From Krasilnikovozyma curviuscula (lineage: Eukaryota; Basidiomycota; Tremellomycetes; Cystofilobasidiales; Mrakiaceae), in contig MVAQ01000083.1 in the NCBI GenBank assembly GCA_014825775.1, positions 19,062-83,061 of the forward strand: 64,000 nt of DNA, given 5' to 3'. A program made the translations under genes and the position numbers. Below, one piece after another: positions 43,343 to 55,915 of this stretch (positions within the stretch are counted from its first letter, which is position 1; each line of letters opens with the position of its first letter). The notes under the pieces are model-generated. The model worked only from the letters and a program-made list of their open reading frames with translations. It did no database searches and had not been told where the DNA came from.

Positions 43343-46300
43343 TCAATTTGAGGTAGGCTGCCTCCTGACAAACAGCAACGTCACCTTCTCTGCCGCAATC
43401 TCTGCCTCCTCCTCGAAGAACGCTAACGCTTCCTCGGTCTTCTGGGCAGCATCTACCGCCGTGCTCTTGACATCTCTCCAGATAGCCTCTGCACTGCTAG
43501 TAATTGCAGCAGCCATATCAATACTCGCACCCTTGTAGTACACATCGATGTCGTCAGTAGCAACGAGACCAGCTTTTTTCCTGAACTGCTGGATGGATGA
43601 GATGAATCCTCTGGAGAGACCCTTGATAATAAGTTCCGGTGATGACCTGATATCCAGCACAACGACCAATTCAGCGTCTTCGACCGCCTCCGTCTTGTCA
43701 CCAACCCTTCCCAAGAAGTTGGGATCCTTCGAGAAGTCGACGACAGCCATGACGACAACGTCGTCTCCGCTGAATTCATGCCCACAGAGTTCCATTTTCC
43801 CAGCCTCCTTGTACTTCTTAATTTCGGAAGATGGAAGCTCAACAAGAGCGGTCTTAACCTTCTTCATATCTTTGCCCAGACGTTTACCGAGCTTAGGCCA
43901 GTTGGCTGTGACTTTGTACTCGAGGTGAACGTCTTCGGCAACTTGAGTGTATTTAACAGTTTCAATGTTGAGTTCGGAGAGGATGTAGGGCTCGAGTCGT
44001 TTCACGTCTTCGAGGTAAGCTGGGTCGGGGTGGTAGAGAGTGAGTTCTTGAAGCGGAGTAGTCTGAAAGGGGACGGAAATTAGCTAGAGCCCAGCTGTTA
44101 TACAACAACAAGAGGAGACCTACTTTAATGTCGAGTTGTTTCTCCTCTCTCATCTTTCTACCCATGTCGATGATAGCTAAAAGCCGTCGAACAGCGACTT
44201 GGATGGCAGCGTTGGTGTACTGTTCCTTCACTTCAGGGAACGACAAGAAGTGGACTGATCGAGTGTCTTCACCTTCGGCCGAAGGTGGCATGAATGGAAG
44301 GAGGCGTTGGTAGACGGTTTCAGAAATGAAAGGAGTGAACGAGGACTAAAGAGCAGTAACCTAACTCAGCACGTTTCAAACAATATATTTGTGGCAAAAG
44401 ACGTACCATCGTTCGAACGAGAGTAAAGAGAGCCTCAAAGAGAGTGTTCAAAGCAGCAATAGTATCTTCAGTACCTTCGGCTCCTTTGATACGACGACGG
44501 TTGAATCGAATATAGTTGTTGGTGAGCTCTTCAATGAATGTGATAAGGTTTGGAATGACGGTGTAGAGTCGGTAGGCTACACACAGCATTAATAGAACAT
44601 TAGTAACCAAGAGAAGCTCACAAAAAATTGAGAAAACTCACCATCCATCTCGGTTTTGACAGCCTTGATCAAGGTTTGGCATCTTGCCAAGATCCACTGG
44701 TCCATGACATTCCCACTCAGCTTGGCATTTGGATCATAGACAAAGTCAACCCCGGAGTTCTTTTTCAGGATTGGAATGTGGCTCGTCAAGAAGTTCAAGC
44801 AGTTCATCCATGGGAGTAGGACTCGGGAGAGGACTTGCTTGACACCCTCCTCTTTAAAGTTCAGGTTATCTCCTCTGACAATGGGCGAGTTGACAAGGAA
44901 GAGTCTGACGGCATCGGCACCGTATTTGTCCAGAATAATGTTGGGATCTGGATAGTTTTTCAAGCTCTTACTCATCTTCTTTCCATCACTGCCAATTGAA
45001 AGCTTTGAGTTTGGTGGGTTTCTCGGAAATGAGAAAAGTAAAAGTACTTACGCTGCAAGAACCAAACCAGTGACGATCAAGTTTTTCCAAGGCGCGGTGT
45101 CGAACAAGTGGGTGGCCAGAACGAGAAGGGTGTAGAACCAACCTCTCGTCTGATCGATACCTTCTGAAACGAAATCGGCTGGGAAACCATTGGCAAGTCT
45201 ATCCTGGTTCTCAAACGGATAGTGAGATTGAGCGTACGGCATACTAAAGGCGAACAGACCATAGTGAGTTCCGAGTGGAAAGTCAGAAAAGAAAAGAATG
45301 CTGGCACTCACCTTCCAGACTCGAACCAACAGTCAAAGACTTCTTCGACTCTTTTCAAGACGGTTCCTGGGTTCTTCTTTGACGGAATTGTAAGGTGGTT
45401 GATGGAATGGGAATGAATATCGGTAATGTTTTGCTCGCCAGAGAGGTCCCTCAGTTCCTGAATAGATCCGATACAGACGACCTAAAGACAAGATCAAATA
45501 TCAGCCGAATTCCATAAAGTGGGAAGAATAAACCTAAAATAAAAAAGCTCACCTCAGACAGATCCTCGTTCGCCCACAGAGGAATCGGAGTACCCCAGTA
45601 ACGATTCCTCGAAATGTTCCAGTCCCTCGCGTTTTTCAACCAGTTTCCGAACCTGTTCTCACCTACGAACTCAGGTACCCACCTTGTCTGAGCGTTGTTC
45701 TTGATCAATCGATCCCTGAACTCCTCAACTTTAACCATCCACACGGGAATGGCTCGGTACATCAGCGGCGTCTTTGATCTCCAACAGAATGGGTACGAGT
45801 GGACAAACACGCCCTGGTTAATGAGCTTTCCCGAAGCTTTAAGAGCTTTTATAACATGCTTGTCCGCCTCCTTGAAGTTCATGCCTTTGAAATCCGGCAC
45901 TTCCTCGGTGTAGCAGCCAGCATCGTCAAGTCCACAGGGCGGCATTTCACCTTTGTTAACAATGCCATGAGCAAGAGCGATTCTGTGATCATCCTCACTA
46001 GAAAATAATGAACAGAAAGAAACAAGTCAGCGAAGAGTCAGTGAGAGTGGGTGCAGAGTGTTGCGAACTCACCCGAATGCTGGGGCTTGTTGAACGATAC
46101 CAGTACCAGAGTCGTCAGTTACGTAGGTATCAGCAACAACCCTGAAAGCTCGATCCTCAAACTACAAGTCGAAATGACCAAATATCGTCTTAGTCATAGG
46201 ACTTGAAAAGCAAAGGCCACTGACTCAGGAAAACAATACCCCAAAACTAACCTTCTCCACATAGTAATCAAACAACGGTTCAAACTTCCAACCAACCATG

Positions 46301-47673
46301 TCTTTACCCAAGAAGCTTCCAACCTTCTTCCACTTCTCCTTATCCTTGCCGTTCGGGTCCTTGTAGACCGTCTTGAGCAGCTTCTCGAGGAGGATGTAGT
46401 TGCGGCCGGACTCGATATCGAGTATCTTGACGTAGGTAAAGTCGGGGTGTACACAGACCCCGAGGTTGAATGGGCAAGTCCACGGCGTGGTCGTCCATGC
46501 GAGTAACGAGGTGGTGGGGTCGTCAATAAGTTGGAAGGCGATAGTGACTGTCGACGGTCGTGGAAGGTTAGTTGAGTTTGTAAATTTAAAGTGGGAAAAA
46601 AGGAAATCCTTACTGGTTGGATCCTGAACATCTCTGTAATCTAATCCAGCTTCGAAATTTGACAGCGGCGTCGTACATCCAGTCGAGTAAGGCATGACCT
46701 TCAGGCCTTGGTATACAAGATCCTTCTGAAACAGCTGCGAGAAAACCCACCACCTGATAAGAGAAAAGGTTTAATGGAAGAAGAAGCAGAGCACGAATAA
46801 GGAGAAAACGTACACTGATTCCATGAAGGTTGGATCCAGGGTCTTGTAACCTGTATCAAAGTCAATCCATCGTCCCATTCGTTCAACGGTAGCTTTCCAT
46901 TCGGAAGAGTATCTCATGACCTATGTTGATCAGCACAGGAGAGAGCACAGAAAGGAAGAATAAAGTAATGGGTTAGTAACAACGTATAATCCTAGCTTTC
47001 TGCCTCCTTCCGAAGGCCACACGGTTTTCAAAAGAGGAAGGAAAAACTCACAATAGCTCTACATTCATCGTTATACTTCTCAATACCCATCTTGAGGACA
47101 TCTTCTTTGCCTTGGATGTTCAATTTTTTGTCAATCTCGTGCTCAACCGGCAGACCGTGGGTATCCCAACCGAAACGACGGATGACGTGGTGACCTGTTG
47201 CATGAGCATGACGGGTGACAATATCCTATTGTAGAAAGAGACAGGTGAAGTTAGTTTTTTGTGCCTGAAAGACTTTTTTTTTTTCCGGCGGAATAGAAGT
47301 CGTGCGACAGTAACGACTTCACTACAGCCTTTCCCGGACCTCTCGTTCTTTATAAAGAAGGAGATTTTGTTACTTACTTTGACAGTTCCAGCAAGCAAGT
47401 GACCATAATGCGGCAAACCCGTAGCAAAAGGAGGACCGTCGAAGAAGGTGAACGGTTTCCTGCCCTCAGACAGCTTGAGGGACGTCTGGAAGGCATCAAT
47501 ATCTCTCCAGTACTGAAGAACAGTCTGTTCGTCAGTTGGGAAGTGGGTTGGGCCAGCTACAAGGATGATAAGGAATTCAGAAGTCAGTTCTGCCGTTTGA
47601 AGAGCTCAAAGGATGGGAAAAAGTAGCTGCTGGATGGTATTTTCTTCATACCTTTTGAAGGAGGGAACGTCAT
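43343..47673 (-). CDS. ILS1: Isoleucyl-tRNA synthetase, cytosolic
   Basis: Class I aminoacyl-tRNA synthetase that charges tRNA-Ile. The start at 47673 gives MTFPPSK before the first intron. The next exon has [20 protein letters not shown], the HIGH motif (HYGH, about 47405). [14 protein letters not shown], the CP1 editing domain (about 46200-46700) and YWGTPIPLW follow. [14 protein letters not shown] (KMSKS motif) lies at about 44945-44980. A helical anticodon-binding region and a C-terminal extension (43343-44300) complete it. The size of roughly 1070 residues and the eukaryotic HYGH form argue for the cytosolic enzyme. Introns are numerous and short. Confidence 0.94.
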
Positions 47674-47892
47674 GATTGAAGATTCCTTACTCTTCTGGCT
47701 GAATGCAGTCGTCCCTGCTGTTTATAAGATTTCGGGGTGACTGACTAAAGCAAAGTGACTCGACGCAAGGTGAGAGTGTTCCAGTCACTTCGCCACAAAA
47801 CAGAGACCCATGTGAGCCCGTATCTCTGATCCCAAGTCAATTAGAGAACATTGGATACCAAATATCATAAGAAGAGAATCGCATATTCGACA

Positions 47893-48596
47893 ATGGGGCT
47901 AATTGCAGTTGCGATCCACCTGCTGCGACGAGGATGTCGCAGGTTTCACTCTGTCCCCAACTTGGTGAAAGTCTTGGAAAAACTTGAAGAGAGTAACCCG
48001 CTCAAAACGAGCTTAGAGTGGGTCTCAGTCACTGAGCTCTGTTGCTCTTTGTTTCCTGCCACCTTAGGCCCAGTTTAAAATTACTGAAGCTCCAGGGAAA
48101 GCACCTCTTGAAATAACAGGGAGAACTGCACCACCACAAATACAACCGGCGTCTTTGAAAACACTGTTTCCCATTCGCTGCAAAGATAAACTGTGCTCTG
48201 AGTCAATGCTGCATTCAAGCAAGCTATCCTGGTTTCAATTCAATCTCACCTTCGCTGACAATCCACCACCTAATGAGTTTCTTCGGTATGGTGTTGTTAT
48301 CACAAGGTTGATTCTTGCGAATAATAAATTCTGGCCAAACTGCTAGAATGACGATGCCCGACTATATGTTTGATGGTTACTTGTCCACAAGTGCTGCTGG
48401 CTGCCAACGGCGATGTCAGGGTACCTTCTTTCCAGCGCAGTACAACACACCAAAGTCAGTCCACTCGTGTACTATCGGCTGGGTATTTCATACAAACGCT
48501 CAAAGGGAAATGCTTGAATCCTCGAGTGGAACTCACGTGTTCGTGCATCTATTGTGGAATCAGCTTCCAAGCAGGATCGCGAGTCGTCTCGCTTGA
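47893..48596 (+). CDS. Unrecognised short protein (gene P2)
   Basis: I do not recognise it. Three exons read in phase: from the ATG at 47893 (GLIAVAIHLLRRGCRRFHSV) to LEW, then after an acceptor at 48067 AQFKITEAPGKAPLEITGRT followed by LKTLFPIRCKDKLCSESM and TFADNPPPNEFLR. After an acceptor near 48347 comes MTMPDYMFDGYLSTSA, running to TGA at 48594-48596. The frame is also open upstream to 47851 without an ATG. The middle exon looks protein-like (balanced composition, paired cysteines). An overlapping alternative frame (48370-48768) is also open, so the 3' structure is uncertain. It is divergent from ILS1. Confidence 0.4.
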
Positions 48597-49065
48597 TAGT
48601 CTTTGCTTCCTCAGCGTCTTTTCCACTCTGATCTATCTCTGTCTTGTAGAAGAGTGTATATCTTTCCAAGCCTTTTCTGAGCAACACCACCCACTTGGCA
48701 AAACCACTTCCGAAGCAAACTTAATTACATTTTTAAATGACCTCAGTGCAGAAGAAATATTATTTTGATCTGATATCTACCCGATCGCTACTGGACAAAC
48801 TTGGAGAAAACTCATGTGTGGTCATATGCCCAGTTATTTTTTCTTTTTTACGTAAAAGGGGAATGATAGAGGAGGCCGTTCAATGCGATAAACGCCTTTT
48901 GAGTTGAGGGTTATCAAATAGAAACCAAAATCTCATCCAGATTAAGCGAACCTTGTGGGTCCTACAACTGACAAAAAAGCTCTATAAAATGAAACCTCTA
49001 CAAAGTATCTCGGACCAGTATCTAGCATTATAAGAACTCATGAACAATAATAACCAACGACCTTT
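48597..49065. other. Convergent intergenic region
   Basis: It lies between gene P2 and the permease gene. It is A/T-rich. No gene is supported apart from the alternative frame of P2. Confidence 0.35.
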
Positions 49066-51407
49066 TTAGAAAAGTTCGTATCTCCATCCCAAGTCAACCA
49101 TCTCTTGCGTAACACCACCCTTGATGACTTGAGCAATCTTTTCTGGATCACCAGAGTCGAGCTTCTTGTTCTCGTTGAGAACATACCATCTGTAGAAGGT
49201 GAGGGTGGCGGCGAAGAGGAAGGAGCAAGCAAGGACTAGGAAGCCGAGAAAAGAGTCAGAGCTGAAATGAAAAGATTTCGTCATGGACAGTGTTCTGAGT
49301 GTTGTGAACACTTACGACAACCGAATGCTGGAAAATAGTGGGGGGCGCCAATGTACAGGTAAGACATCCAGATGTTGGATGTACCTCCTGTAAGTTGCAT
49401 GTGAAGAAGATATCAGTTTACAGTTTTCGGTAGGACTGAAGACAGGAGAGGCGGGTAAACGGACCGATAGCACCAACTAAGGCAGTGGCAGCAGCCCTCT
49501 TGGAGACCGGTCTAGCCAAGTGGATATTGACGGTCTTGTACATCAAGATCTGAGGACCGACAGAGCAGTAAGGAAGCATCATCATTGAGAAATATCTGGC
49601 GCCAATATTGGTCGTGGTCATGGGGATGATGTAAATGATAACACTGGTTGCGATGAGCGCCATCCAGATCCAGTAGACGTGGTTCGTGCGCTTTTCAGAA
49701 ATTAAAACGATCAGAACTAGTCCAATACCATATAGAAAGATGTACTCACGTCTGAACCCCATGAAATTAAGTAGTACATGAAAGCAGCGAAGACATACGG
49801 TGGCGCACTGAGCAAGAGACTCTTCGTTGCGTTGTATCCTAGTGATGCTACGATGGATGGGAAAAAATTGGCTATAGATCCTTGGCATGATGCCAAGATT
49901 GACATGAAAAGGAAAATGTAGAGTTTGGGATCGGCGAAGGCTTGAGCAAAAGCTTTGAGAGCGCTGACGTTCTCTTTGCCTTCACCTGCACCTGTTTCTG
50001 ACTCAATTCTCCAGACAGCAAGATCTCTTTGGATTGGAGTGAGGACCTTGGCGTTGTGTGGGTATTCTGGCATGAAGAAGGCGGCGATGAAACCTACAAA
50101 TACTGTGGCAGAACCCTCACTGCCGTTCAAGCGGGAAGGTGTCAGTTAGTCTGCCAGTCCAGCAGTGACCATAGTCAATGGGATGTATATTTACATAATG
50201 CTAAAAGAAAAACAGAATTTTACTTAGTGGGAGTCATAGTGGTTTGGACGAAGCGACAATACTCACAAGAGCCATTGCCAGCCATACAAACCATGCTTTC
50301 CGTTTAACTTGAGGACAGCAGCAGCGAAGATACCGCCGAAGGCATTTCCTACTTGTTGAGCGATGTAGAGGAATCCAACACGTTTGCCGAGCTCAGCTCT
50401 AGTGTACCATGCGGAGCAGTAGTAGACGGCACCTCTGGAATAACCAACAGGATGGATATAAGCATGACACTTGTTGATAACAGACGGAAGATAATAGTTC
50501 CTACGGGAAGAAGGCAGCTTCCACGATACCAAGACAAGCTCTGATTGCCATCAGTTGGCTGTAGTTCTTGACCGCAGCGCTGGATACCACATTTTATGGC
50601 TTAGTACAGTGCGCGTAGAAGAGAGAAAGAGAAGGCAAAAAGCTCACTTGGCAGCTGAAATAGCTCCCCTGGTGAAGGAAACGTAATAACAATCAATGAT
50701 TGACGATTGGCTACTTCATCAAGGGGGGTTTTGCGAAAACAAGGACAACGACTTACCAAACAGTCACACAAAGGCAGATATACATTCCAGGTCGTGGAAT
50801 CTTTGAGATAAGCAGGTTGGAAGGAATTTGCATTGGGAGGTAACCGACTGGACACAGGAAAACTCGTTAGAGCAGTTGACATTGTGTCGGCAATATTGGG
50901 CGTAGGGTGAAGAAACATCCTAAGAGAATAGATGGTATCGCACTCACCAAAGAGAATAGAAATACAGGTAGCGAATTGTTGAGTGGTCAAGTGCAAGTCC
51001 GTCATGATTCCTGTTAATTGTGGGATATGATCAGCAAGAGAAGAACCAGATGACGGGAAAGCAAGCAACTTACCGTGGACCTTAGCAGCACTTAAGTTCT
51101 GACGATCTATGTAGTTGAGAATGTAAAGAATACCCTTGACTGGCCTGTGTAAGTGGAAGTCATTGTGTGTCAGTGCAAGGCGCAGTAAACAAACCTAAGA
51201 CGCAAAAAAGCGCTGATCGCCTCACAGGATTAAGAGATCCATCTTCCGAACCAAAGCATGGTTCATCTTCTTGAGTTCTTCATCACTGAGCGCTTGGAGA
51301 GATTCTGGAAGTGTGTCAGGAGGGTCGTGAACCTCGCCGATTTTCTCAAGGGCAGGGGTGCCTTTGAAATCTTCGACATCAACTTTGTCGTCGATGGAGG
51401 AGCTCAT
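49066..51407 (-). CDS. MFS permease of the allantoate/nicotinate (Dal5/Tna1) family
   Basis: The start MSSSIDDKVDVEDFKGTPAL is at 51407; an upstream in-frame ATG exists but is less likely. The hydrophilic N-terminus is followed by about 12 membrane helices. Typical anion:cation symporter segments are HLTTQQFATCISILF, GAVYYCSAWYTRAELGKRV (loop of helix 4), GFLYIAQQVGNAFGGIFAAA, the central loop with NAKVLTPIQRDLAVWRIE and the C-terminal GWRYELF. This family takes up carboxylated nitrogen compounds such as allantoate, ureidosuccinate and nicotinate, or vitamins. The exact substrate is inferred only. Its neighbour at 51913 is a second, divergent MFS gene. Confidence 0.85.
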
Positions 51408-51912
51408 GGTTGATTGTGAGAGATAGTAAGAGAAGATAAGGGTGGAAGGGAATCTTCTTGAAGATGGGTGAAGGAAAGGGCTGTTCAGCAAATGAGCATC
51501 TTCTCCTTATAAACCTTGAGTAGAGACAGGCAAATGAGCGGATCACCCTTCTGCCCCAGCCTATCAGTAATTTGGAGAGCCCCCAGATGTTGCTTAGACC
51601 GTTTGAGCTTCGGTTGATATCGTAAACACGCCATTGAAGCGTGTGAGTGTCAGTTTGGAGAGCTCCGCCCAGTTTTGCCACATTCTGAATCGCCGCCACG
51701 CTATGTTGTCCATCAGACCAGGCCGTTGCTCCCTGTTCTAAGAGTGCTGGGGAACGGAGTCAGCTTGGATCACCGGCAGTCCATCTGACTTAGTTTTTCG
51801 ATCCTATGAGGTTTGGGAGGAAAGGCGAAAGCAAAAACGCAAATCTGACTTCGAGCTATATTGTCACGCAGGCCAGATATTACTATTCTAAACCAATCTC
51901 AATGCTGAGATA
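51408..51912. promoter_or_regulatory. Divergent promoter of the two MFS genes
   Basis: A 505-nt region between opposite start codons. It contains no ACTTTYRAAAGT site and no coding exon. Confidence 0.45.
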
Positions 51913-54228
51913 ATGACTTTTCCAACATATCCTACGTTATTACCGGCAATCCAAGAACCGATACCTTCTATACAGCTTGGAGCTAAAGCTGTCCCATCTT
52001 TGGACATCGAGCATGCGCCTGTCGATGACGACCCTAGGCTCTGGAGTGATACCAAAAAGACGGTAATTCTATTCATGATCTCACTTGGTGCTATAACACC
52101 GACATTGAGTCAGTCCATCTACAATCCAGTGCGTCTTCTCTATCATCGATAGGTTTTACCCGTCATTTTGCTCACGAATGCTATCGTCGTTGTAACATCT
52201 CTACAGGCATTTACCCAATTAGAAAATCAGCTTCATGCGACCGAATCACAGCTCGCTCTATCGCTATCTCTCTTCGTCGCGATCCAAGGGTTGGTTAGTC
52301 CCGACAGACCTGGCCAGCTGTTTTGTTATTATTATTATTGTTTTCAAAACTCCTTACAGCTAATTCCCTTCTTGATTCTAAGGCGCCGATGTTTTGGACA
52401 GCTGCAGCGGAAGCACTGTATGCGCTGTTTCCACCCTGACGTTGCCAGCAGCTCGAGCTTACCTTCATCGTTTTTTGGCTACCCAGTGGTCGTAAATGGA
52501 TTTACCTCATATCCTACACCCTCTTTATCGTCGGATCTCTCGTTGCTGGTCTTGCGAGCAACATGCAGCTTCTAATTGGAATGCGTTGCGTCCAAGCAGC
52601 TGGATCGGCAGCTGTGCTTTCTATCGGAACGGGCACTCTAGCGGATTTGTTCGAGCAGAAGGAGAGAGGAAGAAAAATGGGGCTTTATTATGTGGGAGCT
52701 GTTCCTAATATGTGCTGGGAAACTCCGCCTGATTCTTTTGCATCTATTTACAGGCGGCTCCCCTGTTAGGACCTTCCCTTGGACCACTGGTTGGTGGGGG
52801 ACTGACAAGCGGTTTCTCATGGAGGGCCACATTCTACTGTGAGTGATAATCTGTTATCTTTTATTTCTATACAATATATGTCTGAATCAAACTGTTTCAT
52901 AGTCATCTGCTCTCTAGCGTTTGTTTCTTGGGTCTGTCTTACTTTTCCCTTCGCTCCTTATAATATCCCTGCATCACAACTCATATTCCCCCCATTCTCA
53001 GTCAGCTTTCTGGTTCTTCCCAGATACCTGGCGAAAAGAGCGATCTGGTCTCTACCAACGCGCTCATCAGCAGTACCTCAAGGAGAAGCTAGGACGAGAG
53101 TCAACGACGACCCTCATGGACGACTCACCATCTCCAGCCAAAGAGGACGATAAAGCTTCTCCTTTACCCGTGGCCTTTTTGACAACCAGGAAGAACTGGA
53201 GAGGGAAAGTCATCGAAGAGAAGGAAAATGACGATGGGTTCAGGATCCAGTTAAAGCACCTTAACCCCTTGCCGCCAGTGATGCGAGTTATGCGGAAGCC
53301 TTACAACATTATCGCGATCACTGCTTCTGGTACGCTAAAAAAAAATTCCATCTCCAATCGTGTAAATAATTCTAGCATCATCTCTCGCAGGCTTCCTATT
53401 CGCATCTCAGTACACCGTCTCTTTCATTGCAGCCATCACCTTTGCTGACGCGCCGTACAACTACAGCCCCATCATCATTGGCTGTGTGCTCGTCGCTTTC
53501 GGTGGAGGAAACATTCTTGGAAGTATCCTCGGAGGACGCTATTCGGACTTCATGCTCCAGCGCCTAAAGGCGAAGAACGGAGGCGTCGCCCAGCCGGAGA
53601 TGAGACTCAAGAGCACGCTGCCGTTCATACCCTTTTTGCTTGCAGGGTTCTTGGCATATGCATGGACAACGCAGTATAAGGTAATGATTGCTGGACCGGT
53701 GGTGTGTTTATTTATTAGTGGGTTTTCTATGATGTTGATCTATGCATCGTATGTATTTCTTCAATCTCTTTTTGCTCTCACCTCCCTTGAACAACTCTAC
53801 CTCTCTCTACTCAGTGCTCTTGCCTATATGGTCGACTCCAACGCTGGGACTGCTTCTTCAGCATTCGCAATGAACGCGTTCGGACGAGGTATCTTCGCTT
53901 TCGTCATGTCTGAGATCGCCCTTCCGATCAAAAACGCTATAGTAAGTGGAATCCAAGAGCTTCATTTCCTCTATAATGGTATTTACCTGATGATGTGGAT
54001 CATCAGGGCGATGGAGGCTTGTTCACTCTCATCACTGGTATTGTCGCTCTCGCCTGCGGTTGCTTTGGGCTACTGATCCTGAAAGGAGAAGCTGTAAGTT
54101 TTTTTTTATTTCCTTCAAATGTTCTGATATATAATGAGACTATCTCTTGGAAACAGTGGAGAGATCCGGAGTATAAAATGTTCTTGAAGAAAAAACAGCT
54201 CGACGAAGAGGCTTACCGTAGCACATGA
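51913..54228 (+). CDS. MFS transporter of the DHA1 (drug:H+ antiporter) type
   Basis: MTFPTYPTLLPAIQEPIPSI starts a long cytosolic N-terminus. Helices follow, including TVILFMISLGAITPTLSQS, SQLALSLSLFVAIQG, LGRKWIYLISYTLF (motif A), ASNMQLLIGMRCVQAAGSAA, APLLGPSLGPLVGGGL (motif C) and SAFWFFPDTW. A long charged central loop (about 53060-53310) precedes the second bundle (GFLFASQYTVSFIAA through FGLLILKGEA). The tail is Lys-rich with the stop at 54226-54228. The apparent stop near 52437 lies in an intron (GTATGC to CCAG) whose removal restores FWTAAAEALGRKW. DHA1 proteins usually export toxic or metabolic compounds; some export polyamines or siderophores. Confidence 0.83.
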
Positions 54229-54771
54229 TCTATTTCGTCTACGATGGAGATCTTATCTGTAGAAAAGGTCTCTTTCTAGCATTATCTGCAATGTTATTTT
54301 GTTTATAGAGCTTCAACCCTTGGTAATATCATGTGCAGCTGCATTCTAAGCTGGCGCATTGATAAATTGGCTTTCAGTCATCTATTCCATTTCCTCATCT
54401 CCAGCTCAACTTTTAATATTATTCTTTAGCTGGTATATCCAAGGAGTTTGTGGCATTTTCCCACAGCAAGCTTGGCCTCTCACCGTTTCCGTTTCTACGC
54501 GAGGACTTGATTAGAAACGGCTGATGCACGACCCCAGCGACTCATATAGCACCAAAATTTTCATTTGAGGCTAAAAACATTCTTCATGTTCATTCTTGAC
54601 TAAATTCAAGTGAGTGAAGATGGAGAAGCAAATGTTAGTTAGTCTGCTTCGGAATTCTGGGTTCAAGCCTCAAACCCCGATATATCAGATGTCGCGTTTG
54701 CTTATTTTTACAATACCATCATTTACAGAGGAATGGAATCTATAAAGTTTTGATGGGTTATAGTTGCTAGC
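54229..54771. other. Convergent intergenic region
   Basis: It lies between the DHA1 transporter and the RidA gene. No gene is seen. A GGGTTCAAGCC segment near 54659 resembles a tRNA B box, but no tRNA fold surrounds it. Confidence 0.4.
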
Positions 54772-55428
54772 TTAAGCCTGGGCGATACACTCTATCTCGA
54801 TGACAGTTCCTTCTCCTGGAGCCATGGCTTGGAGACACGATCGGGATGGCATAGGCTGTGGGAGAAACTGATAGGGTCAACAATGAACATTTGTGGAAGT
54901 ATTAGGTCAGTGAACAGGCACATCAAACTCTCACCAACCATCATTGAAAATGCGTTTACTCACGTCGATGTACACTTCGTTCATGGCGGCAAAGTCGTTC
55001 ATATCTTTCAAGTAGACTGAGGGTAAAAACAGCCTGATGCTCAATTCTCATCTCTTTCGAAGTAAGAAGATGCAAGGCGGGATCTTACCATTGTACTTTA
55101 CGACCTTGTCGAGTGAAGATCCAGAGAGCTCAAGAACTTCCTTCAGATTCTCAAGGACCTTTCTCTGTGAAAAAGGACATTTCCTTTTATCAGCAGACAA
55201 GCCCTGAAGTAATGAAGGTTCTTATGAAACTGACGGTAGCGGCTTTGATTTCACCGGTGGCTGTCTGGCCAGCACAGAAAACGAGACCTGGGATCTTGGT
55301 GGCCGGAGCTACAGACGAGAATTTAGTGAGTATTCGAATGTGTAACGACTTATGCTGATAGTTTACTGACAGTTGTGTGGCTTTGGTGGAAATTTAGCAG
55401 AGCTGATGAGTTCACGGGTGGAAGTCAT
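54772..55428 (-). CDS. RidA/YjgF/UK114-family imine deaminase
   Basis: Five short exons: MTSTRELISSAKFPPKPHNC, then APATKIPGLVFCAGQTATGE, KVLENLKEVLELSGSSLDKV, VYLKDMNDFAAMNEVYIDV and PSRSCLQAMAPGEGTVIEIE. The conserved arginine of the active site lies in PSRS, and the C-terminal E-x-E-C-I-A strand is present. RidA proteins are trimers that hydrolyse reactive enamine/imine intermediates from amino-acid or amine metabolism. Residue count (about 120-125) is normal. It is divergent from the 2-oxoglutarate oxygenase gene, which suggests joint expression. Confidence 0.85.
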
Positions 55429-55915
55429 TGTATATGAAGGCGACGAAACGGCGTAAGTTTGTGATTGAAGTTTTTGGTTTACGGCTTGGTTGATGGTGGT
55501 TAGTTGAGAACAGAGACCTCCTGCTATCGTCTCATATGCTTTTGGAAAAAGGACTAGTCAGGTTGTGCTCCCCCGCCCCACAACAGGTAAACAGAGCAAT
55601 TGCGCTAGCTCGGGTTACCGCGCCTCTCTGGATTTCTTTCGCGGGGCAGGCTCTAGGTGTGGGGAACTCCTCCTCCTCCTCCTCCGCCGCCTCTCTTCCT
55701 CCTCTCGTCGCTCAGAGGAGGGATGCTGTTGGTGAGGATTGATTGCAATACTACATGAAGCAAATGCACCGATCCATGCTCCCGTAAGAGTGTTGCTCCA
55801 ATCCCAACCGATAGCTTAAAAGGACACCGTCTAATCTCACCTCTTTTTCGTTCACAGGTCCCAACTACTTAAATAAATCGATCAAGCCTCTCAACGACTC
55901 CTTATATTCTCAACA
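55429..55915. promoter_or_regulatory. Divergent promoter of RidA and the oxygenase
   Basis: A 487-nt region between opposite start codons. It contains a TCC triplet run (about 55667-55690). No gene is seen. Confidence 0.45.

Noticed and set aside
52430..52440. In-frame stop in the DHA1 transporter after ALYALFPP
   Set aside because: A GTATGC donor just upstream and the acceptor CCAG near 52488 remove it and rebuild the expected LGRKW motif A.
54655..54680. tRNA B-box-like GGGTTCAAGCC
   Set aside because: The T-stem does not pair and no A box or cloverleaf surrounds it.
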